This document shows, piece after piece, positions 49,992-59,943 of a DNA stretch of 64,000 nt. Both the position numbers and the translations under genes were made by a program. The notes beneath the pieces are model-generated. The model saw nothing but the letters and a program-made list of their open reading frames with translations. It was not told the DNA's origin and ran no database searches. Numbering within the stretch: position 1 is the first letter of the stretch; each line of letters opens with the position of its first letter. The stretch comes from Neocallimastix lanati (nom. inval.) (taxonomy: Eukaryota; Neocallimastigomycota; Neocallimastigomycetes; Neocallimastigales; Neocallimastigaceae), in the NCBI GenBank assembly GCA_016946835.1, contig JACVTC010000099.1:320001-384000 (forward strand), written 5' to 3'.

Positions 49992-50029
49992 ATAATTAAA
50001 ATAATAATAATAGTAGTATTAATAATAAT

Positions 50030-50470
50030 AGAAAAAATATTAAAATAAAAATCATAAAATAAATTATAAAATAAAATATGAATATAAAAAAAATTTTTAT
50101 TATTAATAATTATGATAACTGTTTAATTATATATTTATATCAATTAAGTGATGATGGTCCAAATAAATATGTATAAATATATATAAATAATAATTACTGT
50201 AAATTTTTCTAAATTATAATTGCAATTTAAATTAGTTAAAGTAATTCAATTATTAATATTTAATTGCAAATATTGATTTGTATATTTTAAAAGTTTAATT
50301 TTAAAAAAAAAAAAAATAAAAAATATTGATTATTCTAGAAATTAAAAATTTTTATATTTTTTTAATTTAATAAATAATGGGAACTTTAAAAAAATAACTA
50401 TTTAATAAAATTATTTCAATAATTGAATTTTTTGAAGATTAGATATGATTGGAAATACAAATAATATATT
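50030..50470 (+). repeat. Ankyrin-gene upstream block, copy C
   Basis: Carries the shared order of landmarks (GATGGTCCAAATAAATAT, TTTAATTGCAAATATTGATT, ATTTAATAAAATTATTTCAA). Its first 65 bases match the segment fused to the 42-kb fragment. Between it and gene C lie poly-T (50529-50558), poly-A and the unique 50600-50723 leader. Confidence 0.78.
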
Positions 50471-50524
50471 AAATTATATAAATTATATATTTTTTTATTA
50501 AAGTTATTTTTAATTTAATATATT

Positions 50525-50563
<39 letters not shown>

Positions 50564-50723
50564 AAGACAAATATAAAAAAAAAAAAAAAAAAAAAAGATA
50601 ATTTATATTAAAAAGCAACAATTATTAATCTTTTTAAAATATTTTTATTGAATATAATGCTAAAACATTTTTTATCATGAGAAAAAAAAAATGGAATGAG
50701 AAATAAATTAAAATATTATTAAA

Positions 50724-53480
50724 ATGGAAAATATATATTCATTTCAAATTAGAAACTTGTTTAAAGAGAACAATAATAGGTTACTTGATGATATTTTTAA
50801 TCGTATAAAAATATATGATGATGAATTTATTAAAAAATTATTATTTCGATATAGAGATAAAGTAGAAATTTCTATATCTGATTTAAATCAATATATTTTA
50901 AATGATAAATATAAAATTTTTACCTATGATTCAGATTATCAACGTGGAGATGGAAAATATTTATCAATTGAATGTAATAGAGGAAAAGAAATAAATAGTA
51001 CTAAAGTGGAATTTTTAGTTGAACATGGAGCGAATATAAATGAAAATGGGAATTTGGGTGAAACACCATTATTTAATGCATGTAGAAGTGAAAATATTGC
51101 AATAGTAAAATATTTAGTTGAACATGGAGCAAATGTAAATATAAAAACTATTTTGGGTGAAACCCCATTAATTATTGCATGTAGAAGTGAAAATATCGCC
51201 ATAGTAAAATATTTAGTTAAACATGGAGCAGATGTAAATAAAGAAAATAAAAGAAGTGAAACTCCATTAATTATTGCATGTAGAAGTGAAAATATCGCCA
51301 TAGTAAAATATTTAGTTAAACATGGAGCAGATGTAAATAAAGAAAATAAAAGAAGTGAAACCCCTTTATTTATTTCATGTGAAAAGGGAAATGAAGACAT
51401 AATAAAATATTTAATTGAAAATGGAGCAGATGTAAATGCAAAAAATAATAAAGGCGAAACACCATTATTTATTTTATGTGAAAAGGGAAATGAAGCCATA
51501 GTAAAATATTTAGTTAAACATGGAGCGGATATAAATAAAGAAAATAATAAAGAAGAAACCCCATTATTTAATGCATGTATAAATGGAAATGAAGGCATAG
51601 TAAAATGTTTAGTTGAACATGAAGCAGATATAAATAAAGAAAATAATAAAGAAGAAACCCCATTATTTAATGCATGTATAAATGGAAATGAAGCCATAGT
51701 AAAATATTTAGTTGAACATAAAGCAGATATAAATAAAAAAAATAATAAAGAAGAAACCCCATTATTTAATGCATGTATAAATGGAAATGAAGCCATAGTA
51801 AAATATTTAGTTAAACATGGAGCGGATATAAATAAAGAAAATAATAAAGAAGAAACCCCATTATTTAATGCATGTATAAATGGAAATGAAGGCATAGTAA
51901 AATGTTTAGTTGAACATGGAGCGAATATAAATAAAGAAAATAATAAAGAAGAAACCCCATTATTTAATGCATGTATAAATGGAAATGAAGGCATAGTAAA
52001 ATATTTAGTTGAACATAAAGCAGATATAAATAAAGAAAATAATAAAGAAGAAACCCCATTATTTAATGCATGTATAAATGGAAATGAAGCCATAGTAAAA
52101 TATTTAGTTGAACATAAAGCAGATATAAATAAAGAAAATAATAAAGAAGAAACCCCATTATTTAATGCATGTATAAATGGAAATGAAGGCATAGTAAAAT
52201 ATTTAGTAGAACATAAAGCAGATATAAATAAAGAAAATAATAAAGAAGAAACCCCATTATTTAATGCATGTATAAATGGAAATGAAGGCATAGTAAAATA
52301 TTTAGTAGAACATGGAGCGGATATAAATAAGGAAAATTATGAAGGTAAAACCCCATTATTTATTTTATATAGAAGTGGAAATGAAAGCACAGTAAAATGT
52401 TTAGTTAAACTTGGAATAGATATAAATAAGGAAATTTATGAAGGTAAAATCCCATTATTTATTTCATATGAAAATGGAAATGAAGCCATAGTAAAATGCT
52501 TAATTGAACTTGGAGCAGATGTAAATAAAGAAAATAGCAGAGGTGAAACCCTATTAATTAATGCATGTAGAAGTGGAAATGAAGACATAGTAAAATGTTT
52601 AGTTGAACATGAAGCAGATGTAAATAAAAAAGATAAAGATGGTGAAACCCCATTATCTAATGCATGTAGAAGTGGAAAGGAATCTATAATAAAATGTTTA
52701 GTTGAACATGGAGCAGATGTAAATAAAGAAGATAAAGATGGTGAAACTCCATTATTTATTGCATGTTATAGGGGAAATGAAACTATAGTAAAATATTTAA
52801 TTGAACATGAAGCAAATGTAAATAAAGAAGATAAAGTGGGTAAAACACCAATATTTAATGCATGTCGAAGTGGGAATGAAGCCATAGTAAAATATTTAGT
52901 TGAACATGGAGCAGATATAAATAAAGAAAGTAATAGTGGTAAAACTCTATTAATTATTTCATGTGAAAAGAGTAATGAAGCCATGGTAAAATGCTTAATT
53001 GAACTTGGAGTAGATGCAAATAAAGAAGATAAATATGGTAAAACCCCATTATTTTTTGCATGTAAAAATGGAGATAAAGCTATAGTAAAATATTTAGTTG
53101 AAAAAGGAGCAGATATAAATAAAGAATGTAATATAGGTGAAACCCCATTATTTAATGCTTGTAGAAGTAGAAATAAATCCATAGTAAAATGTTTAGTTGA
53201 ACATGGAGCAGATGTAAATAAAGAAAATAACAGAGGTGAAACACCATTAATTCTTTCATGTGAAATGGGAGTTGAAGCTATAGTAAAATATTTAGTTGAA
53301 CATGAAGCAGATGTAAATAAAGAAAATAAAGTGGGTGAAACACCATTATTTATTTCTTGTAAAAAGGGAAATAAAACTATTGTAAAATATTTAATTAAAC
53401 ATAACGCAGATGTAGATAAGCAAAATAAAAAAGGTGAAACCCCATTAATTATTTCTATAAAAGAGGAAATGAAGCCATAG
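50724..53480 (+). CDS. Ankyrin-repeat protein C, 3' frameshift
   Basis: 918 codons. The start MENIYSFQIRNLF corresponds to residue 60 or so of genes B and D, so the first N-terminal helices are missing, as in gene A. IYDDEFIKKLLFRYRDKVEI and DLNQYI follow, then from about residue 94 roughly 25 ankyrin repeats. Eight consecutive repeats (51544-52330) carry KEETPLFNACINGNE and are nearly identical in DNA. The frame ends in SIKEEMKP because of a one-base loss at about 53453; read in the next frame the text continues RGNEAIEKYLVINGVEINND to a stop at 53527, the original terminus. The protein is probably still made, lacking only its last repeat. It likely acts as an intracellular protein-binding scaffold. 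Confidence 0.88.
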   Translation: MENIYSFQIRNLFKENNNRLLDDIFNRIKIYDDEFIKKLLFRYRDKVEISISDLNQYILNDKYKIFTYDSDYQRGDGKYLSIECNRGKEINSTKVEFLVEHGANINENGNLGETPLFNACRSENIAIVKYLVEHGANVNIKTILGETPLIIACRSENIAIVKYLVKHGADVNKENKRSETPLIIACRSENIAIVKYLVKHGADVNKENKRSETPLFISCEKGNEDIIKYLIENGADVNAKNNKGETPLFILCEKGNEAIVKYLVKHGADINKENNKEETPLFNACINGNEGIVKCLVEHEADINKENNKEETPLFNACINGNEAIVKYLVEHKADINKKNNKEETPLFNACINGNEAIVKYLVKHGADINKENNKEETPLFNACINGNEGIVKCLVEHGANINKENNKEETPLFNACINGNEGIVKYLVEHKADINKENNKEETPLFNACINGNEAIVKYLVEHKADINKENNKEETPLFNACINGNEGIVKYLVEHKADINKENNKEETPLFNACINGNEGIVKYLVEHGADINKENYEGKTPLFILYRSGNESTVKCLVKLGIDINKEIYEGKIPLFISYENGNEAIVKCLIELGADVNKENSRGETLLINACRSGNEDIVKCLVEHEADVNKKDKDGETPLSNACRSGKESIIKCLVEHGADVNKEDKDGETPLFIACYRGNETIVKYLIEHEANVNKEDKVGKTPIFNACRSGNEAIVKYLVEHGADINKESNSGKTLLIISCEKSNEAMVKCLIELGVDANKEDKYGKTPLFFACKNGDKAIVKYLVEKGADINKECNIGETPLFNACRSRNKSIVKCLVEHGADVNKENNRGETPLILSCEMGVEAIVKYLVEHEADVNKENKVGETPLFISCKKGNKTIVKYLIKHNADVDKQNKKGETPLIISIKEEMKP

Positions 53481-53594
53481 AAAAATATTTAGTTATAAAT
53501 GGAGTAGAGATAAATAATGATAATAATTAGAGTGAAACTCCATTGTTTTGGTAAAAAAACATAAAAACAAACATAATAATAATAATAATTATTA

Positions 53595-54255
53595 GTCATA
53601 ATTATAATCATCATAATTATAATCAAAGTTATAATCATAATTAAAATTAATAATTGCAGTAATAATAATTATTAATAATAAATAATTATTAATTAATAAT
53701 CATTATTATTTATTTATTTATTCTAGTTAAATAAAAAAAATTGAGGAAATATAATGAAGTTTTAAAAATTAAAATAATTTAATTATCATCTGTATTAAAA
53801 TATTTATTAAATATTTATATATATATTTTAAAAAAAAATAATAAAAACTAAAACATTTCATATTATCATTAAGAAGCAATTTAAAATATAAATTAAAAAT
53901 ATATATATATATATATATATAATTAAAAAATAATAATAATAGAAAAAAAGCTAGAAATATTATTATTAATTTTTTTCCTTTTAAAAAGTTTTTTTATTTT
54001 TATTTTTTTTTTTTTTTTATTTTTTTGTTTTTTTTTAAATTTATGAAAAAAAAAAAAAAAAAAAAAAGAGATATTCCTTTATATTTATATTTTTTTTTAA
54101 TACTATTAACTGATTTTCATTAAATTCATATAATAATTTTTTTATTATCTTTAACTAATTTTTATTATTTTTATTATATTTATTATTAGTAATTTTATTT
54201 TATTTAATTATATTTTTATTTTTTATTTTTTTACTTTTTATTTTTATTTATGAAA
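53595..54255 (+). repeat. Segmental duplication, copy 2
   Basis: Homologous to 26040-26610 downstream of the Ser-rich gene (landmarks given there). It begins within 70 bases of the original end of gene C and runs to the edge of the copia LTR at 54259. No coding sequence. Confidence 0.75.
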
Positions 54256-54258
54256 GAT

Positions 54259-54477
54259 TGTTTATTAATTAATATAAATTTATTATTTACAGAATATAAA
54301 TAAAAGGTAAACAAAGAGTTAAAATACAGATAAAATTACAAGTTTTTATATTTAATTATGGCTTGTTCTGGATATAAATTAATTTATATTTATAATTACA
54401 ATGTATTTAATATAATTTAAATTTAATAATTTATTAATCTTTTACTAGAATATATCTTTATATTAATATAGTTAACA
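54259..54477 (-). mobile_element. Copia 3' LTR (second family), minus orientation
   Basis: The reverse complement begins TGTTAACTATATTAATAT and can end ...TTAATAAACA at 54259, about 219 bases. The outer end is predicted only from the TG/CA rule. It follows RNase H and a polypurine tract in proper order. No second copy was found in the window, so the length is unconfirmed. Confidence 0.6.
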
Positions 54478-54488
54478 CTCCCCTTAAA
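54478..54488 (-). other. Polypurine tract of the copia element
   Basis: The minus strand reads TTTAAGGGGAG immediately before the LTR's TG, four bases after the RNase H frame ends. Confidence 0.8.
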
Positions 54489-54492
54489 TTTT

Positions 54493-54895
54493 TTATTTTA
54501 TAAAAATTTTATTTGTAAAATTAGTTATTTTGTTTCCATTAAAGTTTTTGGTTAATGGATCGGCCAGCATATCATTTGTATTATATTTTAATTGAACATT
54601 TTTATTTAATATATTTTCATTGTTGAAATGGTAGTTAATACTAATATGTCTAAGCTTTGGGTTTAAATGACCTGCTTCAATATTACTTTTTCTTACTTCA
54701 TTATCTGTGTATATGTCTATAGTTTCTGTTTTTCCAAATAATTCATAAAGATAATTCATAAAGAAGATATTTAATTTGTAATACTTTCTTAATACATTCT
54801 GTGGTACCTAAATAAATATTCAACTTCAGCAGTAGATGTCGAGACAGTTATTTGTTTTTTAGAACACCATGAAATAGGATTTGTACCTATTGTGT
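54493..54895 (-). pseudogene. Copia RNase H remnant
   Basis: Minus-strand text GTNPISWCSKKQITVSTSTA then EVEYLF matches the conserved 'ISW-SKKQ-x-V-x-x-S-x-A-E-x-E-Y' of copia RNase H. After a frameshift at 54760-54800 an 88-codon frame (54759-54493) gives DIYTDNEVRKSNIEAGHLNP, HISINYHFNNENI and MLADPLTKNF, the usual C-terminal 'H-I-x-x-x-Y-H-F' and 'A-D-x-L-T-K'. It is the end of the Pol whose RT lies at 57.8-58.9 kb. Confidence 0.9.
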
Positions 54896-56615
54896 TATGA
54901 AATTGTACATATCTCTTAAATAAAGAATATTATCATTATTAATTTTTTCAAGAGATACAGGTGCATATACATTTGTCATTAAATATTGGGTTAATAAACT
55001 TCTTATATCACTTAAGTAAAGATTATGATTTTCATTGGAGGAATAAAATTCATCAATTATATTATTTTCGACGTCTAAAAGAAACTCCCTTTCCCTAATT
55101 ATCACAATTCTACCAACAATATAATGATGTATTACATTGTTACGGCCATTAAAAGTCACTATTTTTGTTGTTATTGCACATCCATTACCACAAGACACTA
55201 TTTCACCAATTACATTATTATTATTAGCTTTAATATAATATATAATATATATTATTCTCCAAATATATTCCTCCATCTATGGATTTTCCTTCATTCGATC
55301 TAAAATATATATGTCCTAAAAATTGAGTAGCTTCTTCAATTTCATCATCTTCAGCTTCTTAAATTTCATGATATTCATTCATATTTTCAACTTCAGCTTC
55401 TTCAATTTCAGCTTCTTCAATTTCATCATCTTCGTCATCTTCAATTTCGTCATCTTCAACTTCTTCAATTCCAGCTTCTTTATATTCATGATTTTCATTC
55501 ATATTTTCAGCTTCAGCTTCTTCAAATCTTACTTCGTTTACTGTATTATTTTCTTCAAAACTTCAATGAAAATTTATATAACTGACAAATTTATCGATAA
55601 AGTCATTCTATACACTTTTCTATTGTATAGAATTTTATAGTAATAATAAATATCATTTCAAGTGACATTTTTATATTCCGAATACTTCTTTTGTAAAAAA
55701 TCTCTTTTTATCATTTGTTTCTGACATATATAAAGTTAGAAATTATGATACTATTTCCCTTCACCATTACGAAATGGTAAAAATATTTAGAATAGCTATT
55801 ATTTGCATCCAAGGTAACAATTACTTCTTTTCCTTCCCCTAAATCACATATTTTTTCCATAGAAAAATTATTGATAAACATCTTTCTCCTCTTTTCTTTC
55901 TTTTTTTTTTTTCTTCATCTTCATTTTCATCTTTTTCTTTTTCTTTTTTTTCATTTTTTCCTTTTCCTTTCTTTTCCTTTTTTTTTTTCTTCTTCTTCAT
56001 TTTCATCTTTTTCTTTATCTTTTTCTTCATCTTTTCCTTTTCCTTTCTTTTCCTTTCTTTCTTTTTCTTTTTCTTTTTCTTTTTCTTTTTTTTTCAATTC
56101 TATCTAATATATCTTGAGTAGTTTTATCATTTTTTGTTCCTACTGTCGTTGTTGCTATATATATGCTAGTACCTACACTAAATCCATTAAATCTATAACG
56201 CTTTGTGATCTTACCTTGTTTCGATTCATCATCCTTATACAATATTCGTCTAATATATTTGGAATTAAAACTTTCTATATGTTCATATATTTGTAGACCT
56301 TTCATACCTTCCAATGTTTCCTTTAGGTTATCTATATAATTTTGACTCTTATATAGACTTATTACTTCTTTCTTATCCATAACTGTTTCATAAGTGTAAT
56401 AACTTAATTGTAAGTCATCTTGATTTTCATAAAATTTTAATAATATTGTATAAATATTTTTGTTTAAATTTTCGTCTATTTTCTTTTTTAAAATATTATG
56501 TATTTTTCTATCAATATATTCTATTAAGAATATTTTTATAATATTATAATTAAAGTTTAAAATTACAAATTGTAATATTAATAATAATATAAATTTTTTA
56601 AATATTTAATTAAAT
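54887..56615 (-). pseudogene. Broken gene of unknown function with signal-peptide-like start
   Basis: Coding pieces on the minus strand lie in order. From 56612 there is IFKKFILLLILQFVILNFNY (ATA where a start ATG would fit), open through YIDRKIHNILKKKIDENLNK and MDKKEVISLYKSQNYIDNLK to RYRFNGFSVGTSIYIATTTV. A Lys/Glu-rich low-complexity tract follows (about 56095-55870). Then come EKICDLGEGKEVIVTLDANN (about 55858), an acidic repeat EEAEAENMNENHEYKEAG (about 55520), and a 129-codon frame (55276-54887) with IGEIVSCGNGCAITTKIVTF. At least three frameshifts or stops separate them. A secreted or membrane-anchored protein is inferred from the N-terminus. No family is recognised. It lies inside the split copia element. 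Confidence 0.6.
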
Positions 56616-57800
56616 ATAATTTTACTTTTATGGGAAAATAATTTTAGTATTTATACTTTATAAAAATATTATAACCTAATCTTTAAAATATTTATTTAAT
56701 AATTAATATTGATTTATTATTATATTTTTTATTATTTATAATAAATTAAAATATTATATTGAATATATAAAAATAGTTATACCATTTTGAATATATACAA
56801 TATATTAATTAAGAATATATTGTATATAGATTACTCAAATATTTATGATAAATAAAAAATAAATCAAAAAAAAAAAATATATATATAATATATATATTAT
56901 ATATTATATATTATATATTTTTTTTTTATATTATATATTATATATTATATATTATATATATTTATTTTAGAAATAAATAAAAAAAAATTGGTGACATTTA
57001 TCTTTATTCTTTGTCTTCATCATAAAAATAAAAAATAGTTCGATCTTTGTCCTTTTTTTTTTTTATTTTTTATTTTTATCTTATTTTTAAGATAAAGAAT
57101 AAAGAAAAAAATTAATAATAATAATTATAATATAAAAAGTATAGCTCTATTATGAATTAATTTTATTATTAGATGAATAGTAAAAAAAAATAAAAAAAAA
57201 ATTGGACTGTATATATTGTATTGTATTAATAATAATAATAATAATAGTAATAATAATAAAATGTTAAAATAAAATTTTATTCATTGGCAGTTATTGTGAT
57301 ATAAAACAAATATGTGTAGATAACATATTGTAGAAAAATCCATTATTTATTTCATTAGAAAATGCTTTAAATAATATTATTTAAATTAAATTTTTAATGT
57401 ATATAAAAAATTTAATAATATTTTTATTTTAAATTATTAGTAGGATTAATACTAAAAAATTAAATAAATAAAAATTATTTTATTTTATTTAATTAAAACT
57501 TTAATTTATATCATACAATTTATTCAAAATTATTAGTATTATTAGAAATATAAAAGAATTTTATTTCATTGTTTTATTAATTTTGTTGTTCGTTATGTTG
57601 AATTTACATAATGAGATTTTAATGTATGAAATTATCTTTATATTTTGATGAGCCACATTTAATATGAATACACATGAATTTATAATTGTAACAAAGTTTT
57701 CATGCTATGGTTCCGGGTTATATTTTATTATTATATTTTTATTTATTTTATTTTATTTAGTTACGTTATTAAAGTCTTACTTTTTAATTATTGAAAAACT
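56616..57800. other. AT-rich spacer with an orphan ankyrin ghost tail
   Basis: TA-repeat palindrome (56876-56960), poly-T/poly-A runs, then at 57299-57420 the duplicated-unit landmark GATATAAAACAAAT and the tail text EKSIIYFIRKCFK, equivalent to GKIPLFISLEKV DNA after other ankyrin genes. A short TTTTA stretch follows at 57478-57490. It suggests that another ankyrin gene once stood here. No intact gene. Confidence 0.5.
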
Positions 57801-57814
57801 TTACCTATTTATAC

Positions 57815-58938
57815 TTTTTGGAAGAATATAAATATGTAAAGCCTTTCTACATTTATCATTATGTCTCAATATTTTCATGACATTTTCCCAATCAAAAAAA
57901 GTTAGTTTTGTTGCATTTCTTGATGCTTTGATAACTGAATAAATAATATTAGGTCTCGTGGAAGTAGCCAAATATAGTAAGCTTCCAATAACTTGTTGAT
58001 ATTTCTTTACATTAAATAATATTTTGCTTAATTCTTCATTCTCTATAGGGTGAGTATTTTATCAAGGAACCTATTTAAAATATCATTTAAGTATTTTCTT
58101 TGATGTAACAAATATCCATCCTTTAGTTTTTTACATTCTATTTCGATAATATATTTTACTTCTCCTAAATCACTTATTTCAAAAATAATTAGTTAAGGAT
58201 CTTTTTTGTATTTTCAATTTCATCATCTATACCCTCTAGTAGGATATCAACTACATATACACCTACAATGCATGTTATTTTAGTTTTCATCATTTCTTTT
58301 AATATATATGCATGGACCACTGATTAATCTGTTAAATTTTAGTTTTGTTAACTTTTCATTCGATTCATTATTCCATGCTCTACCAGATTGTTTTAAACCA
58401 TAGAGTGCTTTTGTTAATTTCCTATTACACTTTTTGTAATCTTTGTGTCCTTCTAGAGGATACATATATATATATCTATATCTAATTTATACATTTAAAT
58501 GAGCAATTTTGATATCTAATTGGTGAATTTTAAAATTATTTTGAATTCCTAATACAATTAATAATCTTAAGGCTTTTTGTCGTGGGTGAGAAGGTCTTAA
58601 TCAAAATTTATTCCCTCATTTTGTGAATAGCTACATGCTACTACTCTTATCTTTCTTTTATCTAATTCACTATTCGGCTTAATTTTATATTTAAAAACAA
58701 TTTTTGGTTTAATTATATCTGTACCTTTTGGAACGTTTTCTACTCTTGTATAAACGATTAGTTTTTCAAAACTATCATACTCGTTATTTAAGGCTTCTAT
58801 CTTTTGTTCTGAATCTGTTTTATTAAAAATATCTTTGTAATTGTATGGTTCAACTAATCTAACTATTGAAGAAAAAGAGAATATTTTATCATAATTTATA
58901 GAATATTTATTATTATTGTTGTCATTATTATCTGACAA
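57815..58938 (-). pseudogene. Copia reverse transcriptase remnant, minus strand
   Basis: From 58938 a 113-codon frame gives EPYNYKDIFNKTDSEQKIEA and KIVFKYKIKPNSELDKRKIR, VVACSYSQNEGINFD, the start of copia RT. After frameshifts come PLEGHKDYKKCNRKLTKALY and GLKQSGRAWN (58465-58280). Then GVYVVDILLEGIDDEIE has the catalytic YVDD changed to YVVD (58246-58257), followed by DLGEVKYIIEIECKKLKDGY and QVIGSLLYLATSTRPNIIYS. The reading stops near 57820 (LPKSINR). RNase H is missing here and is found 2.9 kb further on. Integrase, Gag and the 5' LTR are absent: at 58935 the sequence becomes ankyrin 3' flank. Confidence 0.92.
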
Positions 58939-59349
58939 TTTTAAGTAATATTAATTCAATAAAAATAAATTGAATAGATTTTAATGCGACTAATATACAT
59001 ATATTATTTATAATCATATAAAAATTTAAAAATAATATATATTTTTTAAATTATTAATAAAATTAATACAAAAAAATTAAATATTTTTTTTATTTTATTT
59101 TATTTTATTTAATTTTATTTTATTTTATTTAATTTTATTTTATTTTATATTCAATTAAAATTTTTTTTCATATTTTACTATTTATTTATTATTATTTTTT
59201 ATTATAAATTATATTTATAATTTATTAAATATTTTTTTTTTTTAAAAAAAATATAAAAAAAATATAATAAAAATAATAATAATTAAAAAAGAAATAATAA
59301 TAATAATATAAATAATAATAAAATAAAAAATATTATATTTTTATAAAAA
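58935..59349. other. Ankyrin 3' flank remnant and spacer
   Basis: TAAGTAATATTAATTCAATA and AATAGATTTTAATGCGA at 58943-58990 match the 3' flank of gene D (63855-63910). A short TTTTA/TTTAA array (59093-59148) and AT-rich DNA follow. It shows that a gene-D-like ankyrin gene preceded this point before the copia insertion and deletion. Confidence 0.65.
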
Positions 59350-59630
59350 ATTTTTTTATTATTAAAAAGAATTATAATAAAAATAATTCTATAGTAACTG
59401 TTTAATTATATATTTATATCAGTTCAATGATGATGGTCCAAGTAAATGTATTTAATTATATATAAATAATAGATAAATGTAAACTTTTATAAATAGTAAT
59501 TGTTAATATAAAATTCATTATATATAAAAATATAGAGTAAATGCTAATTTAAATTAGTAAAAAATAATTTAAAGATAATTAAAATAATATTAATTTACAA
59601 ATATTGATATTTGTATATTTGTATTTTAAG

Positions 59631-59664
<34 letters not shown>

Positions 59665-59790
59665 AATATAATTAGTATTTATGTCCATTAAAAATATTGA
59701 TTATTTTAGAAATTAAAATTTTTAATATAATAAAATAATGGAACTAAAAATGACTATTTAATAAAATTATTTCAATGATTGAATTTAAGA
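59350..59790 (+). repeat. Ankyrin-gene upstream block, copy D
   Basis: Landmarks TATATTTATATCAGTTCAA, GATGGTCCAAGTAAATG, TATAGAGTAAATGCTAATTT, TATGTCCATTAAAAATATTG and ATTTAATAAAATTATTTCAA, as in copies B and C. Then poly-T, poly-A and the start codon of gene D. It is the best preserved copy next to an intact gene, so the best promoter candidate. Confidence 0.78.
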
Positions 59791-59943
59791 TTTAAAATGA
59801 TTGGAAATTATATTAAATTATTAAATTACATAATTTTATTTTTTTTTAAATTTTTTTTTTTTTTTTTTAAAGAAATAGTTTAACAAAAGGAAAAAAAAAA
59901 AAGAATAAATAATGAAATAAAATAAAATATTATTAAAAAGAAA

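Noticed and set aside
55323-55640. Plus-strand 105-codon Phe/Ile/Asn-rich frame and its neighbour at 55871-56107
   Set aside because: They are shadows of the minus-strand acidic repeat and Lys/Glu-rich linker of the broken gene at 54887-56615.
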